A DNA stretch of 64,000 nucleotides from Mesobacillus jeotgali (GTDB lineage: Bacteria; Bacillota; Bacilli; Bacillales; Cytobacillaceae): NCBI RefSeq assembly GCF_900166585.1, contig NZ_FVZC01000009.1, positions 620,001-684,000 of the forward strand. Direction: 5' to 3'. A program made the position numbers and the translations under genes. The notes under the pieces were generated by a model, which saw nothing but the letters and a program-made list of their open reading frames with translations, was not told the DNA's origin and made no database searches. How positions within the stretch are numbered: the first letter of the stretch is position 1; every line of letters starts with the position of its first letter. This document shows, one piece after another, positions 17,827 to 27,954 of the stretch.

Positions 17827-18484
17827 GTTCATGGAGTTTTTCAACGGCAGTGATGCGGAGAGTGTATCCACTTCTGTAAAGCTGATGCTATTGCTGACTG
17901 TCCTTTCTATTGCGCCAGGCATCTTGATTTTAATGACTAGTTTCACAAGAATCATCATCGTTCTTTCCTTTGTCAGAACGGCGCTTGCAACTCAGCAAAT
18001 GCCGCCAAACCAGGTATTGGTAGGTCTAGCGATGTTCCTTTCGTTCTTCATCATGGCCCCAACTTTCCAGGAAGTGAACGAACAGGCCCTTACGCCATTA
18101 TTTAATGAAGAAATCAACCTTGAGCAGGCTTATGAGAAAGCTTCGATTCCTTTTAAGGAGTTCATGAGCGCTCATACCAGGCAAAAGGATCTTGCATTGT
18201 TCCTTGAATATTCAAAGGCTGAAACTCCTGAATCGATCCAGGATATCCCGCTGACGGCACTGGTTCCGGCTTTTGCCATCAGTGAAATCAAGACTGCCTT
18301 TCAGATCGGATTTATGATTTTCATTCCTTTCCTGGTAATTGATATGGTAGTAGCGAGTGTCCTGATGTCTATGGGTATGATGATGCTGCCTCCGGTAATG
18401 ATTTCATTGCCGTTCAAGATCCTCCTGTTCGTCATGGTGGATGGCTGGTATTTGGTCGTGAAATCGTTATTACAAAGTTTTTAA
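17819..18484 (+). CDS. fliP: Flagellar export gate protein FliP
   Basis: Core subunit of the FliPQR export gate in the membrane. 221 aa. Conserved motifs MTSFTRIIIVLSFVRTALATQQMPPNQ and the hydrophobic C-terminal block MVVASVLMSMGMMMLPPVMISLPFK place it firmly. Overlap with fliO suggests coupled translation. Confidence 0.97.
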   Translation: MNEFMEFFNGSDAESVSTSVKLMLLLTVLSIAPGILILMTSFTRIIIVLSFVRTALATQQMPPNQVLVGLAMFLSFFIMAPTFQEVNEQALTPLFNEEINLEQAYEKASIPFKEFMSAHTRQKDLALFLEYSKAETPESIQDIPLTALVPAFAISEIKTAFQIGFMIFIPFLVIDMVVASVLMSMGMMMLPPVMISLPFKILLFVMVDGWYLVVKSLLQSF

Positions 18485-18498
18485 GCAGGTGATTGATA

Positions 18499-18768
18499 AT
18501 GACATCAGAATCGGTAATTTCCATAGCCGAACGAGGAATATATACAGTTTTAATGATTTCAGGACCATTGCTGATATTGGCGCTTGTTGTTGGGTTGATC
18601 GTCAGTATCTTTCAGGCAACTACTCAAATCCAGGAACAGACACTGGCTTTCGTTCCAAAAATAGTGGCGGTCCTGGTGGGTGTGATTTTTTTCGGACCCT
18701 GGATGCTCAGCTATATGCTTTCCTATGCAACAGAGATTTTTTCGAATCTAACACGGTTCGTAGGCTGA
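18499..18768 (+). CDS. fliQ: Flagellar export gate protein FliQ
   Basis: Small two-helix membrane subunit (89 aa) of the export gate. It has the usual SVISIAERGIYTVLMISGPLL helix and the FQATTQIQEQTLAFVPKI loop. ATG at 18499 with AGGTGA 6 nt upstream; a TTG at 18493 is too near the site to be used. Confidence 0.96.
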   Translation: MTSESVISIAERGIYTVLMISGPLLILALVVGLIVSIFQATTQIQEQTLAFVPKIVAVLVGVIFFGPWMLSYMLSYATEIFSNLTRFVG

Positions 18769-18772
18769 TAAT

Positions 18773-19549
18773 ATGCTAGATTTTATTCCTTCATTTCCTG
18801 CATTCCTGCTGATTTTTGTAAGGGTGACGTCATTTTTCTTAATGGTGCCGTTGTTTTCTTATCGGACGATCCCTGCAACGCATAAAATCGGACTTGGCTT
18901 CATGCTTTCAGTCATCATGTTTTCCGCAATTGGCGCTCCTGAGATTGCGATTGACAGCAATTACTTCCTTTTAGTTATCAAGGAGGCCATGGTTGGTTTG
19001 TTCATAGGGTTCATTGCTGCATTAATGATGTCTGCTATCCAGATTGCAGGCGGGTTCATTGATTTTCAGATGGGATTTGCCATTGCGAATGTCATCGATC
19101 CACAAACAGGAGCACAAAGCCCGTTGATGGGACAGTATTTATATACAATCGCACTTCTGTTTCTGCTGACAGTAAACGGCCATCACTTGTTAATGGACGG
19201 CATTTTTTATAGTTATAACTTTATACCGATCGACCAGCTGATGATTCCATTCGGAAACGAAAACATCGCCGAATTCATTATTCTTTCTTTTAATAAGATG
19301 TTCATTATTGCATTCCAGATGTCCCTGCCTGTTGTAGGCACCTTGTTTCTGGTAGACGTTGCCCTGGGTATAGTGGCCAGGACTGTTCCGCAGTTGAATA
19401 TCTTCGTTGTTGGTCTGCCGATTAAAATCGGTGTCAGCTTTCTCGTTCTAATTGCGGTGATGGGTGTGCTGATCATGGTTATTTCAGATCTTGTTTCCAC
19501 CACTCTGATGACAATGAGAGGATTGATGGAATTGATCGGAGGAGCTTAA
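18773..19549 (+). CDS. fliR: Flagellar export gate protein FliR
   Basis: Third subunit of the FliPQR gate, 258 aa, polytopic. Conserved features include AGGFIDFQMGFAIANVIDPQ and TVPQLNIFVVGLPIKI. The ribosome-binding site is weak and the gene begins 4 nt after fliQ, so coupling is likely. flhB follows after 2 nt. Confidence 0.96.
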   Translation: MLDFIPSFPAFLLIFVRVTSFFLMVPLFSYRTIPATHKIGLGFMLSVIMFSAIGAPEIAIDSNYFLLVIKEAMVGLFIGFIAALMMSAIQIAGGFIDFQMGFAIANVIDPQTGAQSPLMGQYLYTIALLFLLTVNGHHLLMDGIFYSYNFIPIDQLMIPFGNENIAEFIILSFNKMFIIAFQMSLPVVGTLFLVDVALGIVARTVPQLNIFVVGLPIKIGVSFLVLIAVMGVLIMVISDLVSTTLMTMRGLMELIGGA

Positions 19550-19551
19550 AA

Positions 19552-20637
19552 ATGAACTTTTTGACAATGGACCTTCAATATTTTGCAGGTGAAAAAACAG
19601 AGAAAGCAACTCCTAAAAAAAGACAGGATGCCCGGAAAAAAGGGCAGGTTGCCAAAAGCCAGGATGTAAATACCGCAATTGTTCTACTTGCCGTATTCCT
19701 GTTTTTGATGTTTTTTGGAAAGACGATGGTCGAAAGATTGATTGGAGTCCTTCGTCACGCGCTGCAAAATTATATGTTCATGGAATTGACAGCAAAGAAT
19801 ATTGAGTCGATTGTCATTGAAATATTATATGAACTTGCCTTTTTCCTCGGCCCCGTCATGATGGTCGCTTTGATTGCGGGCGTGGCAGCCAATTATATGC
19901 AGGTTGGCTTTATGTTTTCCACTGAAGCCATCCAGATGAAACTGGAGAAGATCAATCCGATCAGCGGCTTCAAGAGAATTTTTTCGATGAGGGCAATAGT
20001 TGAATTGCTCAAATCAATCCTTAAAATCACCTTCATTGGAGTGATCGCTTTTTCAGTCCTTTGGCTTAAAATGGAAGAAGTTTTGCTGCTGGCTAATAAA
20101 AGCGTTGGTGCAGCAATTGCGACAATTGCCGGACTCACGCTCCAAATGGGACTTTTTGCTTCCGGAGCATTGCTATTTTTATCATTATTGGACTTTATGT
20201 ACCAAAAATATGACTTTGAAAAGGGCATCCGTATGTCAAAGCAAGACTTGAAGGATGAGTATAAAAATATAGAAGGTGACCCGCTCATCAAATCAAAGAT
20301 CAAGCAAAAGCAAAGAGAGATGGCAATGCGGCGGATGATGCAAGAAGTTCCGAAAGCAGATGTAGTCATAACAAACCCGACTCACTACGCCATAGCGTTA
20401 AAGTATGACGAAGAGAAGGCCGATGCGCCGGTCGTGGTTGCCAAAGGTGTCGACTTTGTCGCACAGAAAATTAAATTGATTGCCAAAGAAAACGAAATCA
20501 TGTCTGTCGAAAATCGTCCGCTTGCCAGGGCTTTATATAGTCAGGCTGAGATCGGGGATGCCATACCCGAAGAATTTTTCAAGGCTGTGGCAGAGATTCT
20601 TGCGTATGTATATCAAACAAAAAATAAAGTGCTGTAA
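19552..20637 (+). CDS. flhB: FlhB, export switch protein
   Basis: Membrane protein that sets export specificity; self-cleavage in its cytoplasmic domain switches export from hook to filament proteins. 361 aa with four transmembrane helices, then the cytoplasmic domain. The cleavage motif NPTH is present with Asn275 (codon at 20374). The N-terminus has the usual EKTEKATPKKRQDARKKGQ. GGAGGAGC ahead of the ATG. Confidence 0.97.
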   Translation: MNFLTMDLQYFAGEKTEKATPKKRQDARKKGQVAKSQDVNTAIVLLAVFLFLMFFGKTMVERLIGVLRHALQNYMFMELTAKNIESIVIEILYELAFFLGPVMMVALIAGVAANYMQVGFMFSTEAIQMKLEKINPISGFKRIFSMRAIVELLKSILKITFIGVIAFSVLWLKMEEVLLLANKSVGAAIATIAGLTLQMGLFASGALLFLSLLDFMYQKYDFEKGIRMSKQDLKDEYKNIEGDPLIKSKIKQKQREMAMRRMMQEVPKADVVITNPTHYAIALKYDEEKADAPVVVAKGVDFVAQKIKLIAKENEIMSVENRPLARALYSQAEIGDAIPEEFFKAVAEILAYVYQTKNKVL

Positions 20638-20672
20638 TTTTCAAGGTATGCAGTGTTTAGGAGAGAAGAAAT

Positions 20673-22709
20673 ATGTCCGGAAAAGACCTATCTGTCATAT
20701 TCGGTGTCATTTTAATAGTTGCGATGTTAATCATTCCTTTTCCATCCTGGCTGTTAAGTATACTGATTATGGTCAATATATCAATCGCACTGCTGGTGCT
20801 TTTGAACACAATGAATATGACGGAGCCGCTGCAATTTTCTGTTTTTCCTTCATTGCTGTTAATTTTAACTTTGTTTCGATTGGGACTGAATGTCTCCACA
20901 ACCCGTGCTATTTTGTCACATGGAGAGGCCGGGGGAGTTGTTGAGGTATTCGGTTCATTCGTTGTCGGCGGCAATGTAGTAGTGGGTATGGTTGTTTTCT
21001 TCATTTTGGTCATTATCCAATTCATAGTTATTACAAAAGGATCTGAACGTGTATCAGAGGTTGCAGCGAGGTTTACACTCGATGCAATGCCTGGGAAACA
21101 GATGAGTATCGATGCGGATTTGAATGCAGGGATGATCTCTGAACAACAGGCCCGTGAACGTCGCGAAAAGGTTAGCAGGGAGTCTGATTTCTATGGAGCG
21201 ATGGACGGTGCCAGTAAATTTGTAAAAGGGGATGCAATTGCTGGTATCATCATTGTTTTGATTAACCTGATTTTTGGTATTGTCATCGGTATGACGCAGC
21301 AGGGATTGGCAATTGGCGATGCCGCTCAACGGTACTCGCTTTTGACGGTAGGAGATGGTATTGTCAGCCAGATCCCCGCGTTGTTGATTTCAACTGCTAC
21401 CGGCATTGTGGTCACCAGGGCAGCATCAGATGGGAATTTGGGTTTCGACATAACTTCGCAGCTTACTGCTTATCCTAAGATGCTGTATGTTGCCGGTGGT
21501 ACGATTTTCCTGCTTGGTTTGTTCACACCAATAACAGATTTGCTGACCATTCCGTTAGCTGGTCTATTGGCTTATGGCGGATATGCATTCTCTCGTGTGC
21601 CTGAACCTGACCAGCAACAGATTCAGGAAATGGAAGAGGATATCCAGATGGATGAAATGAAGAGTCCAGAAAGTGTTGTCAATCTATTGAATGTAGATCC
21701 GATAGAATTTGAATTCGGCTATGGATTGATTCCTCTCGCAGACGCAAACCAGGGAGGAGACCTGTTAGACAGGATTGTCATGATCAGGAGACAGCTTGCA
21801 ATAGAGCTTGGCCTCGTTATTCCTGTCGTTAGAATTCGGGACAATATCCAGCTACAGCCAAATGAATACAGGCTGAAAATAAAAGGAAATGAAATGGCAA
21901 GGGGAGAATTGCTGTTGGATCATTATCTCGCGATGAGTCCTGGAATCGAGGATGAATCGATCGAAGGAATCGATACTGTGGAACCAAGCTTTGGCTTGCC
22001 TGCTAAATGGATTACAGAAGAAATGAAGGAGCAGGCTGAAATCTTTGGTTATACCGTAGTTGATCCACCTTCCGTCGTATCCACCCATATAACTGAAGTG
22101 ATCAAGGCAAATGCTCATGAGCTTCTAGGGCGACAGGAAACCAAGCAGCTGATCGACCATCTGCGTGAAAGCTATCCAATCCTTGTCGAGGAAGCGACGC
22201 CAAATCCTCTGTCAGTCGGCGAGATTCAAAAAGTACTGGGCAAGCTTCTGAAGGAGAATGTTTCAATCAGGAATCTGCCCATCATCTTTGAAACTCTTGC
22301 AGACTATGGAAAGATCACAACAGATACAGATATCCTTGCTGAATATGTGCGCCAGGCACTTGCAAGGCAAATTACCAACCAGTATTCCAGGAACGGCGAA
22401 ACACTGAAGGTAATCACATTATCAGGCAGAGTTGAAAAGTTGATTGCAGAAGGTGTCCAGCAAACTGAACACGGAAACTATTTATCGCTTGACCCGACAG
22501 TATCCCAGGGGATTCTTGAATCAGTAGCCAATCAAATCGAGCAGCTGAGCATCATGGAACAGACTCCGATCATTCTGTGCTCGCCTGCAGTAAGGATGTA
22601 TGTGCGCCAGCTGACGGAAAGATATTTTGCCCAGATCCCTGTATTGTCTTATAACGAGCTAGAAGCTAATGTCGAAGTACAAAGTGTCGGAGTGGTGAAT
22701 GGAGAATGA
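20673..22709 (+). CDS. flhA: FlhA, export gate component
   Basis: Large export-gate protein (678 aa) whose cytoplasmic ring docks chaperone-substrate complexes. The N-terminal half has about eight transmembrane helices and the conserved FHIPEP-type loop (RFTLDAMPGKQMSIDADLNAG). The C-terminal half is the nonameric docking domain. AGGAGAGAAG precedes the ATG. Its stop overlaps the flhF start. Confidence 0.97.
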   Translation: MSGKDLSVIFGVILIVAMLIIPFPSWLLSILIMVNISIALLVLLNTMNMTEPLQFSVFPSLLLILTLFRLGLNVSTTRAILSHGEAGGVVEVFGSFVVGGNVVVGMVVFFILVIIQFIVITKGSERVSEVAARFTLDAMPGKQMSIDADLNAGMISEQQARERREKVSRESDFYGAMDGASKFVKGDAIAGIIIVLINLIFGIVIGMTQQGLAIGDAAQRYSLLTVGDGIVSQIPALLISTATGIVVTRAASDGNLGFDITSQLTAYPKMLYVAGGTIFLLGLFTPITDLLTIPLAGLLAYGGYAFSRVPEPDQQQIQEMEEDIQMDEMKSPESVVNLLNVDPIEFEFGYGLIPLADANQGGDLLDRIVMIRRQLAIELGLVIPVVRIRDNIQLQPNEYRLKIKGNEMARGELLLDHYLAMSPGIEDESIEGIDTVEPSFGLPAKWITEEMKEQAEIFGYTVVDPPSVVSTHITEVIKANAHELLGRQETKQLIDHLRESYPILVEEATPNPLSVGEIQKVLGKLLKENVSIRNLPIIFETLADYGKITTDTDILAEYVRQALARQITNQYSRNGETLKVITLSGRVEKLIAEGVQQTEHGNYLSLDPTVSQGILESVANQIEQLSIMEQTPIILCSPAVRMYVRQLTERYFAQIPVLSYNELEANVEVQSVGVVNGE

Positions 22710-23884
22710 AAGTAAAAAAATATAAAGCTTCATCTATGCCGGAAGCAATGAAACAAGTAAGAGCCGAACTTGGAAGCGATGCAGTAATCCTTAATTCACG
22801 TGTTATACAAACAGGAGGATTCATGGGCTTTTTCAAGAAAAACAGCATAGAGGTCATTGCCGCCATTGATCCGGACACCGATATGACTCAGAAGCCTACC
22901 AGTATCGAGAAATCAGTGAAATACAATCCTCCAGTGATTAAAACAGAGGAATCCATAGTGGAGTTGAAAACTGGAAATAAGCTCCCTCCTGTAGCAGCAC
23001 CCCCAACAGTTGATGGAGATTTGATCAGAGAGATATCACAGCTGAAAGACCTGCTAAAATCATCCGGCAGCACCGATGGGATTCCACTTCCTGAGCCTGT
23101 AAGCAGACATCTCCAACACTTAAGAAACCAGGATGTGGACCAGACGATAATTGATGATTTGTCCTCAGTCATCCTGGAAAAATGGTATCTAAGCGGCGCA
23201 GCAGCAAGTGCTGAAGAAATTATCGGATGGTGTGGCTCGGCAATTCAGCAAAGATTAAACGGACTTTCTTTCGGAGGGGTCAGTTTTAAGAAGAGGTTTG
23301 TAAATGTGATTGGGCCGACAGGTGTAGGCAAAACGACTACACTTGCAAAAATCGCTGCAGATTGTGTATTGAAGCATCAAAAGAGAGTTGCGTTCATAAC
23401 AACTGACACATATAGGATCGCAGCGATTGAGCAGTTGAAAACTTACGCGAAAATTCTCGATGTGCCAATCGAGGTTTGCTACAACATGGACGATTTCAAG
23501 GGTGCGACTGAAAAGTTTGCCGATTTTGATTTGGTCTTTATCGATACAGCAGGACGAAATTTCCGGAATCAAAAATATGTAAATGATTTGAAAGATGTCA
23601 TTGATTTTAATGAGGAAATGGAAACCTTTCTAGTATTGGCTCTCACTTCAAAGCAAAAGGATATGGAAGAAATCCGCAACCAATTTTCGCTAATCCATAT
23701 CGACAAATTCATCTTTACAAAACTGGATGAGACATCTGTTTATGGATCCATGCTCAATATGGCAGATAAATACACTACTGGAATTGCCTATTTGACAAAT
23801 GGACAAGACGTTCCAGATGACATAATTGGGGCAAGCCCTGAAATAACAGCAAATTCTATTCTTGGAGTCCACATCTATGAGTGA
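22706..23884 (+). CDS. flhF: FlhF, SRP-type GTPase for flagellar placement
   Basis: Third SRP-family GTPase, 392 aa, which with FlhG sets flagellar number and place (in B. subtilis a grid-like pattern). N-terminal B domain (MKVKKYKASSMPEAMKQVR), a variable middle, then N and G domains. P-loop [10 protein letters not shown] lies near residues 203-212, and DTYRIAAIEQLKTYA and FIDTAGR follow. ATG overlaps the end of flhA; the end overlaps flhG. Confidence 0.97.
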   Translation: MKVKKYKASSMPEAMKQVRAELGSDAVILNSRVIQTGGFMGFFKKNSIEVIAAIDPDTDMTQKPTSIEKSVKYNPPVIKTEESIVELKTGNKLPPVAAPPTVDGDLIREISQLKDLLKSSGSTDGIPLPEPVSRHLQHLRNQDVDQTIIDDLSSVILEKWYLSGAAASAEEIIGWCGSAIQQRLNGLSFGGVSFKKRFVNVIGPTGVGKTTTLAKIAADCVLKHQKRVAFITTDTYRIAAIEQLKTYAKILDVPIEVCYNMDDFKGATEKFADFDLVFIDTAGRNFRNQKYVNDLKDVIDFNEEMETFLVLALTSKQKDMEEIRNQFSLIHIDKFIFTKLDETSVYGSMLNMADKYTTGIAYLTNGQDVPDDIIGASPEITANSILGVHIYE

Positions 23885-24743
23885 CCAGGCAGAAAAGCTG
23901 AGAAACCGTCTCAGGACAACTATTCCTGACCGGGAAGCAAAGACACTCGCGGTTGTCAGTGGCAAGGGAGGGGTTGGCAAATCGAATTTTTCTTTGAACT
24001 TCTCGATTTCCCTCGCCAAGAAAGGTAATAAGGTATTGCTGTTTGATCTGGATATTGGAATGGGAAACATTGAAATTTTAATGGGCAAGCATTCTTCACT
24101 ATCCATTGCAGACTTTCTAGCCGGCAAGGCTTCGATGGAAGAGGTTATTTTTCAAGGCCCTCATGGTGTTGAATATATTTCAGGCGGGACAGGGCTGAGT
24201 CAGTTAATCAGGATGGACAAGGAAAGTGTAGAATATTTCACCACGAGTTTAAGTGACGTATTAAGAAAATATGACTATATCATTTTTGATATGGGTGCCG
24301 GCTTGAATGAAGAAACGCTTTCAATACTCTTATCGGTAAATGAGATTTTCGTGATAACCACAACAGAGCCCACCTCCTTGATGGATGCTTATGCAACAAT
24401 GAAATATATCCATCTCGCCGATGATAGCCTGCCTTTCTACCTCGTCGTTAACAGGGCTGGATCTATTAAGGAAGGTATGGAAACGATGGCCAGATTAGAG
24501 GATGTACTCCGGAAATTTTTGGGCAGAACACCGATTAAGCTGGGACTGCTGCCCGATGATAAATCTGTACAGGAAGCGGTAAAACGGCAAATTCCATTTG
24601 TGCTGTTCAATGAACGGTCACAAGCTTCAAAAGGAATGGCTGAAATAATCGGAAAATATATCAATAAAGAGAGCTACAATGCCGAAAAGAGAGATAACAG
24701 GAGTTTTACAACAAGATTGAAGCAATTCCTTTTCGAAAGGTAG
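23877..24743 (+). CDS. flhG: FlhG (YlxH), MinD-like ATPase
   Basis: MinD/ParA-family ATPase (288 aa) that stimulates FlhF GTPase and limits flagellar number. Deviant Walker A SGKGGVGKS at about residues 28-36, then LLFDLDIGMGNIEILMG and the switch FDMGAGLNEE. The N-terminus holds an activating-peptide-like segment (MSDQAEKLRNRLR). ATG at 23877, 9 nt after GGAG; an in-frame ATG at 23862 lies in the middle of that site's upstream flank and is less likely. Confidence 0.95.
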   Translation: MSDQAEKLRNRLRTTIPDREAKTLAVVSGKGGVGKSNFSLNFSISLAKKGNKVLLFDLDIGMGNIEILMGKHSSLSIADFLAGKASMEEVIFQGPHGVEYISGGTGLSQLIRMDKESVEYFTTSLSDVLRKYDYIIFDMGAGLNEETLSILLSVNEIFVITTTEPTSLMDAYATMKYIHLADDSLPFYLVVNRAGSIKEGMETMARLEDVLRKFLGRTPIKLGLLPDDKSVQEAVKRQIPFVLFNERSQASKGMAEIIGKYINKESYNAEKRDNRSFTTRLKQFLFER

Positions 24744-24750
24744 TGGTCGA

Positions 24751-25836
24751 GTGGCAAGGATAAGAGTTCTCATCGTAGATGATTCAGCTTTCATGCGAAA
24801 GCTGATCAGCGACTTTCTATCAGAACATCCTGAGATTGAAGTAATTGGCACGGCACGTAACGGAGAGGATGCCTTGAAAAAATATCGGGAAACACACCCG
24901 GATGTCATCACCCTTGATGTTGAAATGCCAAAACTTAATGGCCTGGAAGTCTTGAAAATAATCATGCAAGAACGGCCTCTGCCGGTCGTCATGCTATCAA
25001 GCACAACAAAAGAGGGTGCTGATACAACACTCCAGGCAATTCAGGCAGGTGCAGTGGATTTTGTGGCAAAGCCCTCAGGATCCATATCTATTGATTTACA
25101 TAAAGTCAAAACAGAATTAATCGAGAAAGTGTTATCTGCAAGCAAGGCGAATCTATCTAAATTAAGCAGCCAGCAAGAAGCACGAACGGCAGGAATGGCG
25201 ATAAACACTTCAACACAACCAGAAAAAAATTCAGCAAAACTTTTTGGCAAAAGATTTAGTCCAGAAGCGAAGAAAATTGTCTGCATCGGTACTTCGACAG
25301 GAGGACCAAGAGCTCTGCAGCAAGTTTTAACCTCACTGCCAAAAGATATAGGGGTACCTTTGCTTGTTGTCCAGCACATGCCGCCAGGCTTTACGAAGTC
25401 TCTTGCCGCCCGTCTGGATTCCTTGAGCAGCATTACGGTCAAGGAAGCAGAAGATGGGGAGCTTTTACAAAAAGGGACGGCATATATAGCGCCGGGAGGA
25501 TTTCATCTGGAAGTTAAGAATGTAGGTCCATCATTGGCGGTCAGGTTAAGCCAAGCTCCTCCGCGAAACGGTCATCGACCTTCCGTAGATGTGATGTTTG
25601 AGTCGGTCAGTGCAATCAAGAACTACTCCAAAGTAGCTGTCGTCATGACCGGGATGGGTGCAGATGGTTCCAGAGGCCTAATCGAAATGAAGAAGAATGG
25701 GAATGTAAAGGCCATTGCAGAATCGCAGGATTCATCCATTGTTTTCGGGATGCCGAAAGCTGCTATTGCAACGAACATGGTGGATGATGTGGCAAATGTT
25801 GAACACATTGCTGAAACAATCATGAATTATATTTGA
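24751..25836 (+). CDS. cheB: CheB, chemoreceptor methylesterase
   Basis: Protein-glutamate methylesterase and glutaminase that resets chemoreceptors. 361 aa. Receiver domain with Asp56 in DVITLDVEMPKLNG, a linker, then the esterase domain with the Ser-His-Asp set in GTSTGGPRAL, QHMPPGFTKSL and MTGMGADGSRG. GTG start at 24751, 7 nt after flhG. Its partner CheR is not in the window, as usual for Bacillus. Confidence 0.97.
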   Translation: MARIRVLIVDDSAFMRKLISDFLSEHPEIEVIGTARNGEDALKKYRETHPDVITLDVEMPKLNGLEVLKIIMQERPLPVVMLSSTTKEGADTTLQAIQAGAVDFVAKPSGSISIDLHKVKTELIEKVLSASKANLSKLSSQQEARTAGMAINTSTQPEKNSAKLFGKRFSPEAKKIVCIGTSTGGPRALQQVLTSLPKDIGVPLLVVQHMPPGFTKSLAARLDSLSSITVKEAEDGELLQKGTAYIAPGGFHLEVKNVGPSLAVRLSQAPPRNGHRPSVDVMFESVSAIKNYSKVAVVMTGMGADGSRGLIEMKKNGNVKAIAESQDSSIVFGMPKAAIATNMVDDVANVEHIAETIMNYI

Positions 25837-25854
25837 GGCCGGAGGTGCCAGCAC

Positions 25855-27909
25855 GTGGAATTAAATCAATATTTAGAAGTTTTTATAGAAGAAAGCAAGG
25901 AACATTTACAGGCCTGTAATGAACAACTGCTTGAGCTGGAGAAGAATCCGCACGATTTATCGATTATTAACGAAATCTTCAGATCTGCCCATACCCTTAA
26001 AGGGATGTCTGCCACGATGGGGTATGAAGATTTGGCCAGCCTGACTCATCAAATGGAAAATGTTCTGGATGCGATTCGGAATAACCGTTTGCTCACAACA
26101 CCGGAAATCATCGATGTCATTTTCATGGCTGTCGATCATCTCGAAGATATGGTCCAGTCGATTGCAGCTGGAGGCGATGGGAAAAAGGACGTGTCCGAAA
26201 CAGTTGAGAAGTTAATTCTGATAGAAAAAGGTGAAACCCTGCACACAGCAGCTGATGCAGAAGTAGCAGCTTCATTGGTAATGGAAGCACCAAAATCAAA
26301 TTATGATGAATTTGAACTGACGGTTCTTAAGCAGTCTAAAGAACAGGGATTTGGAGTGTATGAAATTGAAATCGCATTGCGTGAAGATTGCCTGCTGAAA
26401 GCTGCCAGGGTTTATATGGTGTTCGAAGTCCTGGAAAAAATCGGAGAGGTAATCAAAGCGAACCCTTCAGTCGAACAGCTTGAGGAAGAACAGTTTGATC
26501 ACGAATTCTCGGTAACGTTTATCTCCAGAGAGATTCCTGAGGATATTAAAAGCAAGATTATGAAGGTATCTGAAGTGGTTAAAACGGAAGTCCGGCCAAT
26601 AGAGCTTGATGTAGACAAAATGAATTTAAAAGTCGAAGCTCTAGAAAAATCAGTGGACACAGATGCGGAAAATGCTCCACTAGCTGAACTGTTACCATCC
26701 AATGGACCAGATGCATCACCTGTCGAGGAAAAAAAGAACAGTGTTAAACAGCAGGTTAACAGCAGCAAAACTATCCGTGTAAATATCGAGCGTTTGGATA
26801 TCTTAATGAATTTATTTGAAGAATTAGTTATCGACCGCGGGCGACTGGAGCAAATATCCAAGGATTTGGACAATGGTGAACTTACCGAAACGGTTGAACG
26901 TATGTCAAGGATATCCGGGGATCTCCAGAATATCATTTTAAATATGCGTATGGTACAAGTTGAAACAGTATTCAATCGATTCCCTAGAATGATCCGTCAA
27001 TTAGCCAGAGACTTGAATAAAAAAATCAACCTGGAAATCATTGGTGCGGAAACAGAACTGGACCGCACTGTCATAGATGAGATTGGCGACCCGCTGGTAC
27101 ACTTGCTGAGAAATTCGGTGGATCATGGGATTGAATCTCCTGAAGTTCGCAGAGCGAAAGGGAAGAATGAAGAGGGAACTGTTGTCCTGCGGGCTTTCCA
27201 TAGCGGAAACCATGTTTTCATTGAAATTGAAGATGATGGGGCTGGAATCAACAGGGAGAAGGTATTGCAGAAAGCTATCAGCAAGGGAATCATAACTGAA
27301 CAATCAGCTGCCAGCTTTACTGATAAACAAGCCTTTGAATTAATCCTCTCATCAGGTTTTTCAACTGCAGAGACGATTTCCGATATCTCTGGACGAGGTG
27401 TAGGACTGGATGTTGTTAAAAATACGATAGAATCTCTGGGAGGCTCTATTTCTATTGATTCCAAAGAGAATCAGGGGACGGTTTTCTCTATTCAGCTCCC
27501 TCTAACACTATCAATTATTTCAGTTATGTTAGTAGAAATCCAGAAAGAGAAGTTCGCTATTCCTTTATCATCCATTATTGAGACAGCCATTATCAAAGAT
27601 TCTGATATCATGAATGCCCATAATCAAAAAGTGATTGATTTTAGAGGCAAAGTTGTTCCGCTGCTTTTCCTCAAAGATATTTTCGAGGTTCCTTATGAAG
27701 CGCAGGATGATTCATTCCACTCTGTCATAATCGTCCGAAAAGGGGATAAAATGGCCGGCTTAATAGTCGACTCCTTTATTGGCCAGCAAGAGGTAGTCCT
27801 TAAATCGTTAGGAAACTATTTAACAAATGTATTCGCGATTTCCGGAGCAACAATTCTTGGTGATGGCCAGGTAGCATTGATTGTGGATTGCAACGCGTTA
27901 ATTAAATAG
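25855..27909 (+). CDS. cheA: CheA, chemotaxis histidine kinase
   Basis: Receptor-coupled kinase that phosphorylates CheY and CheB. 684 aa. P1 phosphotransfer domain with His46 in IFRSAHTLKGMSATMGY, P2 (about 155-235), P3 dimerisation (about 300-365), P4 kinase domain with LLRNSVDHGIE and IEIEDDGAGI, and P5 CheW-like regulatory domain. GTG start at 25855 after CCGGAGGTG. cheW follows after a 45-nt gap. Confidence 0.97.
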   Translation: MELNQYLEVFIEESKEHLQACNEQLLELEKNPHDLSIINEIFRSAHTLKGMSATMGYEDLASLTHQMENVLDAIRNNRLLTTPEIIDVIFMAVDHLEDMVQSIAAGGDGKKDVSETVEKLILIEKGETLHTAADAEVAASLVMEAPKSNYDEFELTVLKQSKEQGFGVYEIEIALREDCLLKAARVYMVFEVLEKIGEVIKANPSVEQLEEEQFDHEFSVTFISREIPEDIKSKIMKVSEVVKTEVRPIELDVDKMNLKVEALEKSVDTDAENAPLAELLPSNGPDASPVEEKKNSVKQQVNSSKTIRVNIERLDILMNLFEELVIDRGRLEQISKDLDNGELTETVERMSRISGDLQNIILNMRMVQVETVFNRFPRMIRQLARDLNKKINLEIIGAETELDRTVIDEIGDPLVHLLRNSVDHGIESPEVRRAKGKNEEGTVVLRAFHSGNHVFIEIEDDGAGINREKVLQKAISKGIITEQSAASFTDKQAFELILSSGFSTAETISDISGRGVGLDVVKNTIESLGGSISIDSKENQGTVFSIQLPLTLSIISVMLVEIQKEKFAIPLSSIIETAIIKDSDIMNAHNQKVIDFRGKVVPLLFLKDIFEVPYEAQDDSFHSVIIVRKGDKMAGLIVDSFIGQQEVVLKSLGNYLTNVFAISGATILGDGQVALIVDCNALIK

Positions 27910-27954
27910 ATTCATTGTCAGGCTGATGAAGACGATATTTTAGGAGTGATGAAG

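Noticed and set aside
20480..20944. 154-codon plus-strand frame spanning flhB end and flhA start
   Set aside because: Alternative frame of two well conserved genes; no homology features and no start signal.
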